Shown here: piece by piece, positions 8,256-16,078 of the stretch
Layout: each line of letters opens with the position of its first letter
Numbering within the stretch: the stretch's first letter is position 1
Assembly (NCBI GenBank): GCA_934247875.1
Contig: CAKQJZ010000018.1
Location: 1 to 29,240 of the forward strand
Reading direction: 5' to 3'
Length of the DNA stretch: 29,240 bases
DNA from: an uncultured Spirochaetales bacterium
GTDB lineage: Bacteria; Spirochaetota; Spirochaetia; Sphaerochaetales; Sphaerochaetaceae
Translations under genes and position numbers: made by a program
The notes under the pieces: model-generated
Databases searched by the model: none
Seen by the model: the letters and a program-made list of their open reading frames with translations, nothing else
What the model was told of the DNA's origin: nothing

Positions 8256-10385
8256 GTGTCTGATTTGGCTAAACGCTTGATGAGTGCAAAAGTACCCTCA
8301 GAAGAGACTGGAATAGATGTCAAGAAGAGTGTGTGCAATGTTTGCTGCTCTGCGTTTTATTGTGGACAGAATGTATATATGAAGGATGGTCAGGTTATCA
8401 AAGTTGAAGGAGACTCTGATCATCCTACAAGCAAGGGACGTCTTTGTACTAAAGGACTTTCTACTCGCGAATATATATTCTCTCCTAAAAGAATCAAGGC
8501 TCCGATGAAGCGTGTAGGAGATAAATGCTCAAAAGAGTTTGTTGAAATCTCATGGGATGAAGCATTCTCGATTATCAAAGAAAAACTTAATAGCTTAAAA
8601 GCAAGTGATGGCCCAGAGTCTGTTGCCTTTTATAGCGGCATTGAAAAGTGGTATCAATCATTTTTGCAGCGTTTAGCATATTCATTTGGCTCTCCTAACT
8701 TCTGCAATGCAAGCGGAACATGCTTTGAAGCTGTAAATATTGCATGGACGCTTAACGCAGGACGCTTAGGCAGAGCTGATATAGCAAATGCTGGTTGTTA
8801 CCTTGCCTTCTCATACAACCAGTTCTACTCAAGAGAGCCAGATGCTGTAATAATGGAGAAACGACGAAAAGAGGGTATTAAATGCATTGTTGTAGATCCT
8901 CGTCGTACTCCAGCTGTAGATAGATTCGCAGATCTTCATTTGCAAAACTACCCAGGAACAGATGGTGCTATTGCGCTTGGGTTAGCAAATATCATAATAA
9001 AGCGCGGCTTGATTGATAAAGACTATATAGATAAACATGTCTTTGGCTATGATGAGTTCGCATCCTATGCCGCATCATTCACTCCCGAAGTTGTTGAAGA
9101 AATCTCTGGTGTTTCCAAAGAACTTCTAGAAAAAGCTGTAGATTTAATAGAAGAGAATATGCCTCTAGCTATCCATGAGAGCGTATCGCCATTAGTACAC
9201 CATATCAATGGAGTACAGAACTATCGTGCAGTTATGGCACTGAGTGCTATTACTGGCTGCTATGATAAAAAAGGCGGAAATCTTCCTCGCTACAATACCT
9301 TCTCTCATATGGGAGCAGGGTATGAGACAAAAGAGCATGAATTCATACATGCTACAGAACCTATTCACAAGAAACCAGCAGTCGGTTCAGGGCGCTTTCC
9401 GATCTTCGAGCGTGTTGCAGGCTATGGCCAGAGCATAGAACTTGCACGTCAGATCAATAATGAAAACCCTTACCCTATAAAAGCGCTTATTGCCTTTGGT
9501 ATGAACTACAGAATGTTCCCAGAGGATAACAAAATGCTCGAAGCATTCAAAAAGCTTGATTTCTATGTAGATGTTGACCTGTTCTGGACAGATTCTGCAA
9601 ACTATGCAGATTTGGTATTGCCTGCATGTTCTGTCATTGAGCGTGATGAGTTCAAGGTTGTTAAGGGTGGAAAAGGATACTATGTCAAAAAGCTCATAGA
9701 TCCGCTTTTTAACTCTAAATCTGATTACGAGATTATAAAAGGAATGGCAGATGCGCTGGATGTCAGCGATGAGCTTTTACGCTCTTCATATGATGAGTGC
9801 ATCAACGACATGATAAGAAATCATAATATAACAGTTCGTGAGCTAAAAGAGGTTGGCGCGCCAATGACTATGCCTGGTTTTGCTCCTTATAAGCCAGGCT
9901 CTTATACAGAAAGCGGTTATGATACTCCAACTGGAAAGTTTGAGCTTTGGTCAACTGTACTAGAAAAATATGGCTATGATCCGCTTCCGACTTATCGTTC
10001 AAGCCTCGACGATGCAGACGCTGAAAAGTATCCTATGATCCTTTTCACTGGCTCAAGCATCCCTCATGCATATAACTCACGCTTGAACCATGTAGAGTCT
10101 TTGAAGCACTTAAGACCAGAGGCTCAAGCAGATATAAGCATTGAAGATGCAAAGCGTCTTGGAATAGTGTATGGTGATGTGATACGTGTATCGACTCCTA
10201 CTGGAGCTATAGAGCTTAGAGCTAATCCTTCTCAAATGATAAAGAAAGGTACTGTAAGCATTTATCATGGCTACAAAGAGGCGGATGTCAATCTCTTGAT
10301 AAGCAGCGATCATCTAGACCCTATATCAGGTTTTTGTGGTTTTAAATCGGTAAGATGCACAATTGAGTGCATAAAGAAGGTTTAA
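8256..10385 (+). CDS. Molybdopterin (bis-MGD) oxidoreductase, catalytic subunit
   Basis: DMSO-reductase-superfamily enzyme, 709 aa, without Tat or Sec signal, so cytoplasmic. The N-terminal 4Fe-4S domain has C27, C30/C31, C36 and C64 (CNVCCSAFYCG ... GRLCTKG); the usual C-x2-C-x3-C spacing is changed to C-x2-C-x5-C. The likely molybdenum ligand is Cys156 in NASGTCFEA. Further family marks are IVVDPRRTPA, NYPGTDGAIALGLANIII, IALFGMNYRMF-like and NYADLVLPACSVIERDEF, and a C-terminal dinucleotide-binding domain (IEDAKRLGIVYGDVIRVSTPTGAIE). The GTG start is supported by AGGAGG at 8243-8248. The next gene encodes its Fe-S partner, and mobA at the end of the operon makes the guanylated cofactor. 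The architecture resembles thiosulfate/polysulfide reductase, acetylene hydratase and transhydroxylase relatives; the true substrate is unknown. Confidence 0.92.
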   Translation: MSDLAKRLMSAKVPSEETGIDVKKSVCNVCCSAFYCGQNVYMKDGQVIKVEGDSDHPTSKGRLCTKGLSTREYIFSPKRIKAPMKRVGDKCSKEFVEISWDEAFSIIKEKLNSLKASDGPESVAFYSGIEKWYQSFLQRLAYSFGSPNFCNASGTCFEAVNIAWTLNAGRLGRADIANAGCYLAFSYNQFYSREPDAVIMEKRRKEGIKCIVVDPRRTPAVDRFADLHLQNYPGTDGAIALGLANIIIKRGLIDKDYIDKHVFGYDEFASYAASFTPEVVEEISGVSKELLEKAVDLIEENMPLAIHESVSPLVHHINGVQNYRAVMALSAITGCYDKKGGNLPRYNTFSHMGAGYETKEHEFIHATEPIHKKPAVGSGRFPIFERVAGYGQSIELARQINNENPYPIKALIAFGMNYRMFPEDNKMLEAFKKLDFYVDVDLFWTDSANYADLVLPACSVIERDEFKVVKGGKGYYVKKLIDPLFNSKSDYEIIKGMADALDVSDELLRSSYDECINDMIRNHNITVRELKEVGAPMTMPGFAPYKPGSYTESGYDTPTGKFELWSTVLEKYGYDPLPTYRSSLDDADAEKYPMILFTGSSIPHAYNSRLNHVESLKHLRPEAQADISIEDAKRLGIVYGDVIRVSTPTGAIELRANPSQMIKKGTVSIYHGYKEADVNLLISSDHLDPISGFCGFKSVRCTIECIKKV

Positions 10386-10386
10386 T

Positions 10387-10821
10387 ATGAGCTTTAGAAT
10401 CCGATTCTCAAAAAAAGACTGCGTTGCATGCAATGCGTGCTATGAAGCATGTGTTGATCAGAATGATATATCTATTGCAAAAGGGGATGAACCGTTTAGA
10501 CGAGGCTTAGAGTATGAGCCAAGGTCAATGGCTAAAGCAGCTGTTTCCTCATGCCTTCACTGCGCTGATGCAGCTTGCATAAAGGCTTGCCAATATGGAG
10601 CTATATACCGCGATAAAGAGACAGGCTTTGTTGTATATGACAGAGATTTATGTCATAAGTGTGGAAAATGCAAGAGTGCTTGTCCCATAGATGCGATACA
10701 TTTCAGAGGAGATGGTACAATTGGGAAATGTGATGGATGCAATGAACGCGTAAAGAGCGGGCTCTTGCCAGCTTGCGTGAAATGCTGTCCTACAGAGTGC
10801 CTTAAGCTTGAGGAGTTTTAG
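10387..10821 (+). CDS. Four-cluster 4Fe-4S ferredoxin subunit (DmsB/PhsB type)
   Basis: Electron-transfer partner of the preceding molybdoenzyme. The 144 aa hold four Cys groups: C12/C15/C18/C22; C56/C59/C64/C68; C89/C92/C95/C99 (CHKCGKCKSACP); and C115/C118 with C130-C138 (CDGC ... ACVKCCPTEC). This matches the 4x[4Fe-4S] layout of DmsB/PhsB/NrfC proteins, though it is shorter than most (often 180-200 aa). It begins one base after the molybdoenzyme stop. No membrane anchor subunit follows, so electrons probably come from or go to a soluble carrier, possibly the flavoenzyme encoded two genes later (inference). Confidence 0.93.
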   Translation: MSFRIRFSKKDCVACNACYEACVDQNDISIAKGDEPFRRGLEYEPRSMAKAAVSSCLHCADAACIKACQYGAIYRDKETGFVVYDRDLCHKCGKCKSACPIDAIHFRGDGTIGKCDGCNERVKSGLLPACVKCCPTECLKLEEF

Positions 10822-10823
10822 CT

Positions 10824-11663
10824 ATGGATTCTATCTATTTCGCCCATCGCCTTTCTTTTCATAATTTCGAACTGCCATGGCACTTCGAGAATGCTTATCA
10901 GATCCTGATAGTCTTAAGAGGCCGGATTAGCTATACAGTCCAAGACAATGATTATGAACTTGGAGAAAAGGGAATCATTGTTCTCAACACCATGGAGAAT
11001 CACTCTCTGAAAGTTCTGGAATACCCATATGAGAGAGTGATGCTCCGGGTAGAGCCTTCTAGGTTCTATGAAGAGATCAAAGAACCAGAACTGATGAGCA
11101 TATTCATTAAAAGAACGAAAGAGTTTAAGCATGCAATCTCTGTCACTGATGAAGCGTGGGAGAATATCAAGAATTCTTTCATTGCTTTAGAGAAGGAATA
11201 TAAGAGGCCTGATAAGTATTCAGATTTAATGATCTGGTCAGAGATAAGAAAGATTTTTGTCTCATTATATCGTGGCTCTTCTATGAATAATGATAGCACG
11301 GCAAACAGCATGCTCGCTGTCGTGAGCAGTGCAATGAACTATATGAATAAGCATTTTACTGAGGAAATAACAGTAGATGATCTAGCAAGAGTTGTTATGA
11401 AGAGCAGAGATTATCTAAGCCATGTCTTCAGTAAGACTACAGGCCTAAGCATCAAGCAGTACTTAATCAGGCTAAGAATAAATCATGCAAAGTTTTTGCT
11501 CTCAGAGAGCGAAAAGAATATATCAGAAATCGCTGAAGAGTGTGGTTACAACGACATGAACTTCTTCTCTAGGCAGTTTCAGTCTTCAACAAAGATGAGT
11601 CCTACGAGTTTTAGAAAGCTTGTAAGGGCACAGAACAGTTTGGGAAAAGGAAATATTGAATGA
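10824..11663 (+). CDS. AraC-family transcriptional regulator
   Basis: 279 aa with an N-terminal cupin-like sensor domain (HFENAYQILIVLRGRISYTVQDNDYELGEKG split over several strands) and a C-terminal double helix-turn-helix from about residue 165 (MNYMNKHFTEEITVDDLARVV ... KQYLIRLRINHAKFLL ... ISEIAEECGYNDMNFFSRQF). The last part is the classic AraC signature. Starts two bases after the Fe-S subunit with GAGGAG upstream, and overlaps the next gene by ATGA. Its position inside the operon suggests it senses the transported compound and controls this operon, but no binding site can be proved. Family secure. Confidence 0.95.
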   Translation: MDSIYFAHRLSFHNFELPWHFENAYQILIVLRGRISYTVQDNDYELGEKGIIVLNTMENHSLKVLEYPYERVMLRVEPSRFYEEIKEPELMSIFIKRTKEFKHAISVTDEAWENIKNSFIALEKEYKRPDKYSDLMIWSEIRKIFVSLYRGSSMNNDSTANSMLAVVSSAMNYMNKHFTEEITVDDLARVVMKSRDYLSHVFSKTTGLSIKQYLIRLRINHAKFLLSESEKNISEIAEECGYNDMNFFSRQFQSSTKMSPTSFRKLVRAQNSLGKGNIE

Positions 11664-13009
11664 ATCACGAGAAGTTTCATTATAAGACTTTTGAAGATGT
11701 TCTTAAAAAAGAACAAGAGCTTGGCGTTGAGTTGCCATTTGCATCGGATACCAAAATACTTTCAGAACCGCTTGCTGTTTCTGGCAGGCTATTTGCTAAT
11801 AGGTTAGGTTCTGCTCCAATGGAAGGTGCAGATTCAACTTTAAGCGGAAGTCCATCAGAGTTTACTTTAAAGCGTTATAAGAAAGTGGCAGAAGGTGGCG
11901 CTGCTGTAATATGGTTTGAGGCAATATCTGTTGCAGAAGAAGGTCGTTCTTCAAATACTCAGCTTCTTATTACAGATGATAATGTTGATGGCTTTAAGAA
12001 GTTTACAGAAGAAATCAAAGAAACAGGGCTCAAAAAGAATGGGTATGCTCCTTTTCTGATTTTGCAAGCAAACCACTCAGGACGTTACTCAAACCCTGGC
12101 AACAAGCCTCATCCTCTGATTGCATATCGCCACCCATGGCTAGAGCAATTCAGAGCTGCAGATGATTCATGTATAGTAACTGATGATTATCTAAAGCGCA
12201 CAGAAGAGACTTTTGGTCATGGTTCTGAACTTGCGAAAAAGGCAGGCTTTGATGCTGTAGATATCAAATCATGCCATGGGTATTTATTTCAGGAAGTTGC
12301 TTCTGCATACTACAGGCCAGGTTTATATGGCGGCAGTTATGAAAACAGAACAAGGCTTCTAAAGAATTCTATAGCAGCAGCTAAAGCGTATGAAGATGAT
12401 TCATTCATGGTTACATCGCGTGTTGGTATTTATGATGGATACCCAGAGTATTGTGGCTTTGGACAGGATCTGAAGACACTGAAAATGGATTTGACAGAGC
12501 CCAAGAGACTTGTTAGAGAACTTTATGATATGGGCATCAGAATGGTTGACCTCACTATGGGAAACCCATATGCAACAACACATGTTACAAGACCTTTTGA
12601 CGGTGGAAAGTATCCACCAGATGAGCACCCTTTTGAAGGTCTAGATAGGATGATTCATGGAATAGGGGGAGTGAAGAAAGCTGTTCCAGAGATGGTTATA
12701 TATGCATCGGCTCCAACGTATTTAAGACAGTATTCAGACTTATATGCAGCGGGTGCTATTGAGAGTGGTCTTTGCGATGGAATGCTATTTGGCAGAATGC
12801 AATTTGCAGATCCAGATTTTGCTAATGAAATAATAAAGAACGGACGCATTGATCCAAAGAGAGTCTGTCTCACATGTGGTATGTGCGGAGATTTAATCAG
12901 GGCTCACAAGCCAACTGGCTGTGTCGTTCGCGATAGAGAGACATTCATGCCTTTCTATCAGGAATTCCTGGAAGAGAAGAAATCCCTTCCTAAAAACTAT
13001 AGAGGTTGA
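11660..13009 (+). CDS. Old Yellow Enzyme-family Fe-S flavoprotein reductase (short form)
   Basis: 449-aa FMN TIM-barrel related to 2,4-dienoyl-CoA reductase and enoate-type reductases, which reduce activated C=C bonds. Seen: NRLGSAPMEGAD at the barrel start, LQANHSGRYSNP, VDIKSCHGYLFQEVASAYYR, YGGSYENRTRLL, and a C-terminal cluster motif C403, C406, C409, C421. In DCR-type enzymes the spacing is C-x2-C-x3-C-x11-C; here it is C-x2-C-x2-C-x11-C. The FAD/NAD(P) domain that follows in full-length (about 670 aa) family members is absent, so another protein must supply electrons; the ferredoxin subunit is one possibility. ATG overlaps the AraC stop. Probable role: ring or enoyl reduction in the operon pathway (inference). 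Confidence 0.88.
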   Translation: MNHEKFHYKTFEDVLKKEQELGVELPFASDTKILSEPLAVSGRLFANRLGSAPMEGADSTLSGSPSEFTLKRYKKVAEGGAAVIWFEAISVAEEGRSSNTQLLITDDNVDGFKKFTEEIKETGLKKNGYAPFLILQANHSGRYSNPGNKPHPLIAYRHPWLEQFRAADDSCIVTDDYLKRTEETFGHGSELAKKAGFDAVDIKSCHGYLFQEVASAYYRPGLYGGSYENRTRLLKNSIAAAKAYEDDSFMVTSRVGIYDGYPEYCGFGQDLKTLKMDLTEPKRLVRELYDMGIRMVDLTMGNPYATTHVTRPFDGGKYPPDEHPFEGLDRMIHGIGGVKKAVPEMVIYASAPTYLRQYSDLYAAGAIESGLCDGMLFGRMQFADPDFANEIIKNGRIDPKRVCLTCGMCGDLIRAHKPTGCVVRDRETFMPFYQEFLEEKKSLPKNYRG

Positions 13010-13011
13010 TT

Positions 13012-13779
13012 ATGAAAAAAACTGCATTGATAACAGGAGCAAGCCGTGGAATCGGTTTCGCTATTGCCAGAAGACTCGGACAAGATGGGTTCAAAGTTGC
13101 TGTTGTAGCAACTGGAGCACAAGAGAAGAATCAAGATAACCTTGATATCCTAACAGCAGATGGAACAGAGTGGTGCTATATACAAGCAGATATCAGCTCT
13201 CATGATGATAGGCTCCGAATTGTTGATGAGGCTATAAAAGCATTGGGACGCATTGATGTGCTTGTGAATAATGCTGGTGTCGCACCAAAGAACAGAGCAG
13301 ATTTGCTTGAGATGAGTGAAGAGAGCTTTGATAGAGTTGTTGGCATAAACACTAAAGGCAATATGTTCTTAACTCAAGCAGTTGCTAAAGCAATGCTTAA
13401 GCAAGAGGTTATTGGTGCTAAACGTGGAACTATTATCAACATTTCATCATGCTCAGCTGAAATCTCTTCAATAAGCCGTGGCGAGTATTGTGTCTCTAAA
13501 GCTGGAGTAAGCATGCTTACTAAGCTATATGCCGACAGACTTGCAAAAGAGAGTATTCTAGTTCATGAAATCAGACCAGGCGTTATAGCAACAGATATGA
13601 CAAGTACTGTAACTGAAAAGTATGATCGTCTTATTGCTGATGGCACATTCCCGATTGCTCGCTGGGGACAGCCAGAAGATATCGCTGCTGCTGTATCTGC
13701 ATTCGCAAGTGATAATTTCTTATATACAACTGGCAATTATATAGATGTGGATGGAGGTTTCCACATCAGAAGACTCTAA
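13012..13779 (+). CDS. SDR-family oxidoreductase (FabG-like)
   Basis: Classical short-chain dehydrogenase/reductase of 255 aa. NAD(P) site TGASRGIG at residues 8-15, NNAGV at 86-90, Asn113, Ser around 146, and catalytic Tyr159-x3-Lys163 (YCVSK). RPGVIATDM and the C-terminal GNYIDVDGG also fit FabG-like enzymes. ATG 13012 is used; the alternative TTG at 13006 overlaps the previous stop. An AGAGG ribosome site lies just upstream. Located between the OYE and mobA genes, it likely catalyses a ketone/alcohol step of the same pathway. Phloroglucinol reductases and many sugar or polyol dehydrogenases belong to this family, so the substrate cannot be named. Confidence 0.93.
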   Translation: MKKTALITGASRGIGFAIARRLGQDGFKVAVVATGAQEKNQDNLDILTADGTEWCYIQADISSHDDRLRIVDEAIKALGRIDVLVNNAGVAPKNRADLLEMSEESFDRVVGINTKGNMFLTQAVAKAMLKQEVIGAKRGTIINISSCSAEISSISRGEYCVSKAGVSMLTKLYADRLAKESILVHEIRPGVIATDMTSTVTEKYDRLIADGTFPIARWGQPEDIAAAVSAFASDNFLYTTGNYIDVDGGFHIRRL

Positions 13780-13786
13780 TGAAAGT

Positions 13787-14389
13787 ATGAAACTGGAAGA
13801 TTATGGCTGCATCATCTTAGCTGGTGGAAAAAGCCGCAGAATGGGTAAAGATAAAGCACTCCTTAAAATCAATGAGAGTAGCTTTATAGAAATCCTTCAG
13901 ACTGAACTCTCTCCTCTAGGAGAGAAGTTCATATCTTCCAATAATGAAGCCATAAATCATAATCCTAGTTATACAGTTCTCTGTGATGAGTTTATCGACG
14001 CAGGACCACTTTCTGGAATACTTCGGGCACTTGAAGTGACAAGAAAGGATGCTCTATTTGTTGTTGCCTGTGATATGCCATTTATCACTATTGAATTTGT
14101 CAGAAAGCTATTTAATAAGTGGGAAGAAAACTATTCAGATATTCTCATTGTAAAAGATAGCAATGATAGGATTCATCCTTTATGTGGCATCTACAAGAAG
14201 AGTCTAAAGAGGACTATCAGAGATATGCTCATGCACGATAAGCATCGCATGCTGGATCTCGTGAACAACGCAGATAGTGCAATCTTATCTCTCTCTGATT
14301 TAGGCTTTGACGATAAGATTGTTAGCAATATCAATACTCCTGAAGAATATGCTAAGTTGCTAGTCTCTTCATGCGAAAAGATCATCTAG
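13787..14389 (+). CDS. mobA: Molybdenum cofactor guanylyltransferase MobA
   Basis: Joins GMP to Mo-molybdopterin to make the MGD cofactor needed by DMSO-reductase-family enzymes. The nucleotide-binding signature LAGGKSRRMGKDKALL is at residues 11-26, followed by DAGPLSGILRAL, VVACDMPFI and INTPEEY near the C-terminus, all typical of MobA. ATG 13787 gives 200 aa, the normal length; it lies eight bases after the SDR stop. An earlier in-frame ATG at 13745 would overlap the SDR gene. Last gene of the operon; its presence supports the idea that the operon's molybdoenzyme uses bis-MGD. Its 3' end overlaps the convergent ATPase gene by 21 bases. Confidence 0.93.
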   Translation: MKLEDYGCIILAGGKSRRMGKDKALLKINESSFIEILQTELSPLGEKFISSNNEAINHNPSYTVLCDEFIDAGPLSGILRALEVTRKDALFVVACDMPFITIEFVRKLFNKWEENYSDILIVKDSNDRIHPLCGIYKKSLKRTIRDMLMHDKHRMLDLVNNADSAILSLSDLGFDDKIVSNINTPEEYAKLLVSSCEKII

Positions 14390-15787
14390 CAATATCACAT
14401 TTGTGAATATACCACTGTACTCATTCTTCTTAAGTCCAAAAGTTGTGATTAGAGTATTTCTGATTGTGACTTTTGGAGAGACTTCATTTTGTAGCATAGT
14501 TTCTCTGTTAAGAAGTGTTCTGTAATAATCCTTTGTGACTTCAAAGTCTCCACCATAGAACTTTAGTTCGCACATGTTTATCACATTATCTTTTCTGATG
14601 ATTAGTAAATCTATCTGAGTACCTTTTTCATCGTCTCCTCTTTTTGACCATTGCGATGATTCAGTTATAACTCCTGAGATACCTAATGCTTTCTTTATCT
14701 CTTCTGTATGGTTGAAGCAAACATTCTCAAATGCATAACCTCTCCATGTAGATAAAGACTGAGAGCTAACATTCTGCTGCCAGAATTTCTCATTTATTCC
14801 TTTTTGCTCATTCATGAAGTGGATGTAGAACAAACAGAATGGATCAATGAGTTTATAGTGCGCTTCTCTTTTGCTGAGTCCAAATGGAACATATTTGATG
14901 ATGAAATCACTTGTTATAAGTGCATTTAAGGCACTTGTGATTGTTGCACCATCTGTTATTCCTAGCTTTTCTGTTATTTCTTTTCGAGTAAATCCAGCAT
15001 TGCGTGTCCCTAGTAAGTTAACAATAGTTTTGATTCTCTCTGGGGTCTCAAAAACAGATGAGAATAGCCTGTCATATTCTATCCTCAGCTGAGCATTCTT
15101 TGAGAAGAATAGGTTATCGATATTTTGAGCAAGGCTTAATTCGCCATCGATATATCCCATATAGAATGGTATGCCACCAAGAATCATATAGCTCTGAATG
15201 ATATCATAACGTGATAGCTTAATGTTGTTTGCTTTGTAGTATTCTTCACATTCATGTAGTGTAAATGGTGTTAGCTTTATTTCCCGTGTGACACGGCCAT
15301 AGAGTCCGCCATGCGCATTTATAAGCTTATTGAGTATCCAGGAATTGGCACTGCCACATACAATAACCATTAAGTTCTTTCTGTGGCATCCCCAGTTATT
15401 CCAGAAACCTTCGAATGCCTGCGAAAATCCTGAACGGGGAGTATCCATCCAAGGGAGTTCATCGAAGAATACTAGTTGTCTCTTTCCGTTGTCAATCTTT
15501 TGCAAATGCATTTCAAGCAGCAGAAATGCATCAAGCCAGCTTTCTGGCTTTTTGCATGGTTCCATGCCTTGTATTATCAGTGAGTTATAGAAATGAGAAA
15601 GCTGTATTTTGAGCTTGTTTTTGGGGTAGGCTAGTCCAATATGATGAAATGTTATTCTCTCTTTGAGTGTTTCTTCTACGAGTGTTGTTTTGCCAACTCC
15701 GTATCTTCCATATATAGCTACTAGCTCTGCTTTGCTGCTCTCATATGCTTTAAGGAGCTCTGCTTTTTCTCTTTGTCTTCCTATCAT
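14369..15787 (-). CDS. AAA ATPase with C-terminal DUF234/PD-(D/E)XK-like domain
   Basis: 472-aa protein of the archaeal-type ATP-binding/DUF234 family. Walker A GRYGVGKTT at residues 27-35, Walker B QLVFFDELPWMD near 105-115, sensor-like MVIVCGSANSWI, then a winged-helix region (FTRKEITEKLGITDGATITSALN split in two) and a C-terminal nuclease-like domain with QIDLLI and CELKFY (D ... E-x-K). The family is widespread in anaerobes with unclear function, often treated as accessory or mobile. ATG 15787 is supported by AAAGGAAG seven bases upstream; a large inverted repeat precedes it. It overlaps mobA tail to tail. Confidence 0.88.
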   Translation of the reverse strand: MIGRQREKAELLKAYESSKAELVAIYGRYGVGKTTLVEETLKERITFHHIGLAYPKNKLKIQLSHFYNSLIIQGMEPCKKPESWLDAFLLLEMHLQKIDNGKRQLVFFDELPWMDTPRSGFSQAFEGFWNNWGCHRKNLMVIVCGSANSWILNKLINAHGGLYGRVTREIKLTPFTLHECEEYYKANNIKLSRYDIIQSYMILGGIPFYMGYIDGELSLAQNIDNLFFSKNAQLRIEYDRLFSSVFETPERIKTIVNLLGTRNAGFTRKEITEKLGITDGATITSALNALITSDFIIKYVPFGLSKREAHYKLIDPFCLFYIHFMNEQKGINEKFWQQNVSSQSLSTWRGYAFENVCFNHTEEIKKALGISGVITESSQWSKRGDDEKGTQIDLLIIRKDNVINMCELKFYGGDFEVTKDYYRTLLNRETMLQNEVSPKVTIRNTLITTFGLKKNEYSGIFTNVILLDDLFA

Positions 15788-15798
15788 TTGCTTCCTTT

Positions 15799-15840
15799 AA
15801 ATAGAGGTGAGTTCATAAAAATAGTAGTTCATCTCTATTT
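15799..15840 (-). repeat. Near-perfect 12-base inverted repeat in the 5' region of the ATPase gene
   Basis: AAATAGAGGTGA (15799-15810) and TCATCTCTATTT (15829-15840) pair except for one G-T position. A direct repeat AGTTCAT (15810-15816 and 15826-15832) overlaps it. The repeat lies immediately upstream of the ATPase Shine-Dalgarno site, so it could be an operator or an mRNA hairpin affecting translation. Structure seen, role unknown. Confidence 0.5.
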
Positions 15841-15867
15841 TGATTGCTAGGTTTATGTTTAGTGAGG

Positions 15868-15895
15868 GAAAAGAAAAGCTCCCTTTTGGGGAGCT
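15868..15895 (-). terminator. Intrinsic terminator of tRNA-Ser
   Basis: On the minus strand AGCTCCC (15895-15889) pairs with GGGAGCT (15883-15877) around a five-base loop, followed by TTTTCTTTTC. It starts a few bases after the tRNA 3' end. Confidence 0.88.
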
Positions 15896-15898
15896 GTA

Positions 15899-15984
15899 CG
15901 GAGAGAGAGGGATTCGAACCCCCGGAGGATTGCTCCTCAATTGCTTTCAAGGCAACCGCCTTCGACCACTCGGACCATCTCTCC
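15899..15984 (-). tRNA. tRNA-Ser (UGA anticodon)
   Basis: Minus-strand class II tRNA of 86 bases. Acceptor stem GGAGAGA pairs with TCTCTCC, discriminator G; D-arm GGTCCGAGTGGTCGAAGG-like; anticodon loop CTTGAAA with anticodon TGA; long variable arm; T-arm GGGGGTTCGAATCCCCC. The CCA end is not encoded. Reads serine UCA (and probably UCG) codons. Confidence 0.96.
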
Positions 15985-16006
15985 ATGCGTTAATTGCACT
16001 TTTGAA

Positions 16007-16035
16007 ATGTTACTGATGTGAAGATTCTTTGTCAA
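16007..16035 (-). promoter_or_regulatory. Promoter of tRNA-Ser
   Basis: Minus strand TTGACA (16035-16030), 17-base spacer, TAACAT (16012-16007). The expected start is about 15 bases before the tRNA 5' end, fitting a short leader. Confidence 0.65.
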
Positions 16036-16078
16036 TAACCTTTCTCTTTAATTTGATTTCAATTATATTTATTCCGTT

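Noticed and set aside
8256..10821. Naming the molybdoenzyme as pyrogallol transhydroxylase, catechol dehydroxylase or thiosulfate reductase
   Set aside because: Size and motifs fit the wider superfamily only. No residue set that I can see decides among these, so a specific name would be unsupported.
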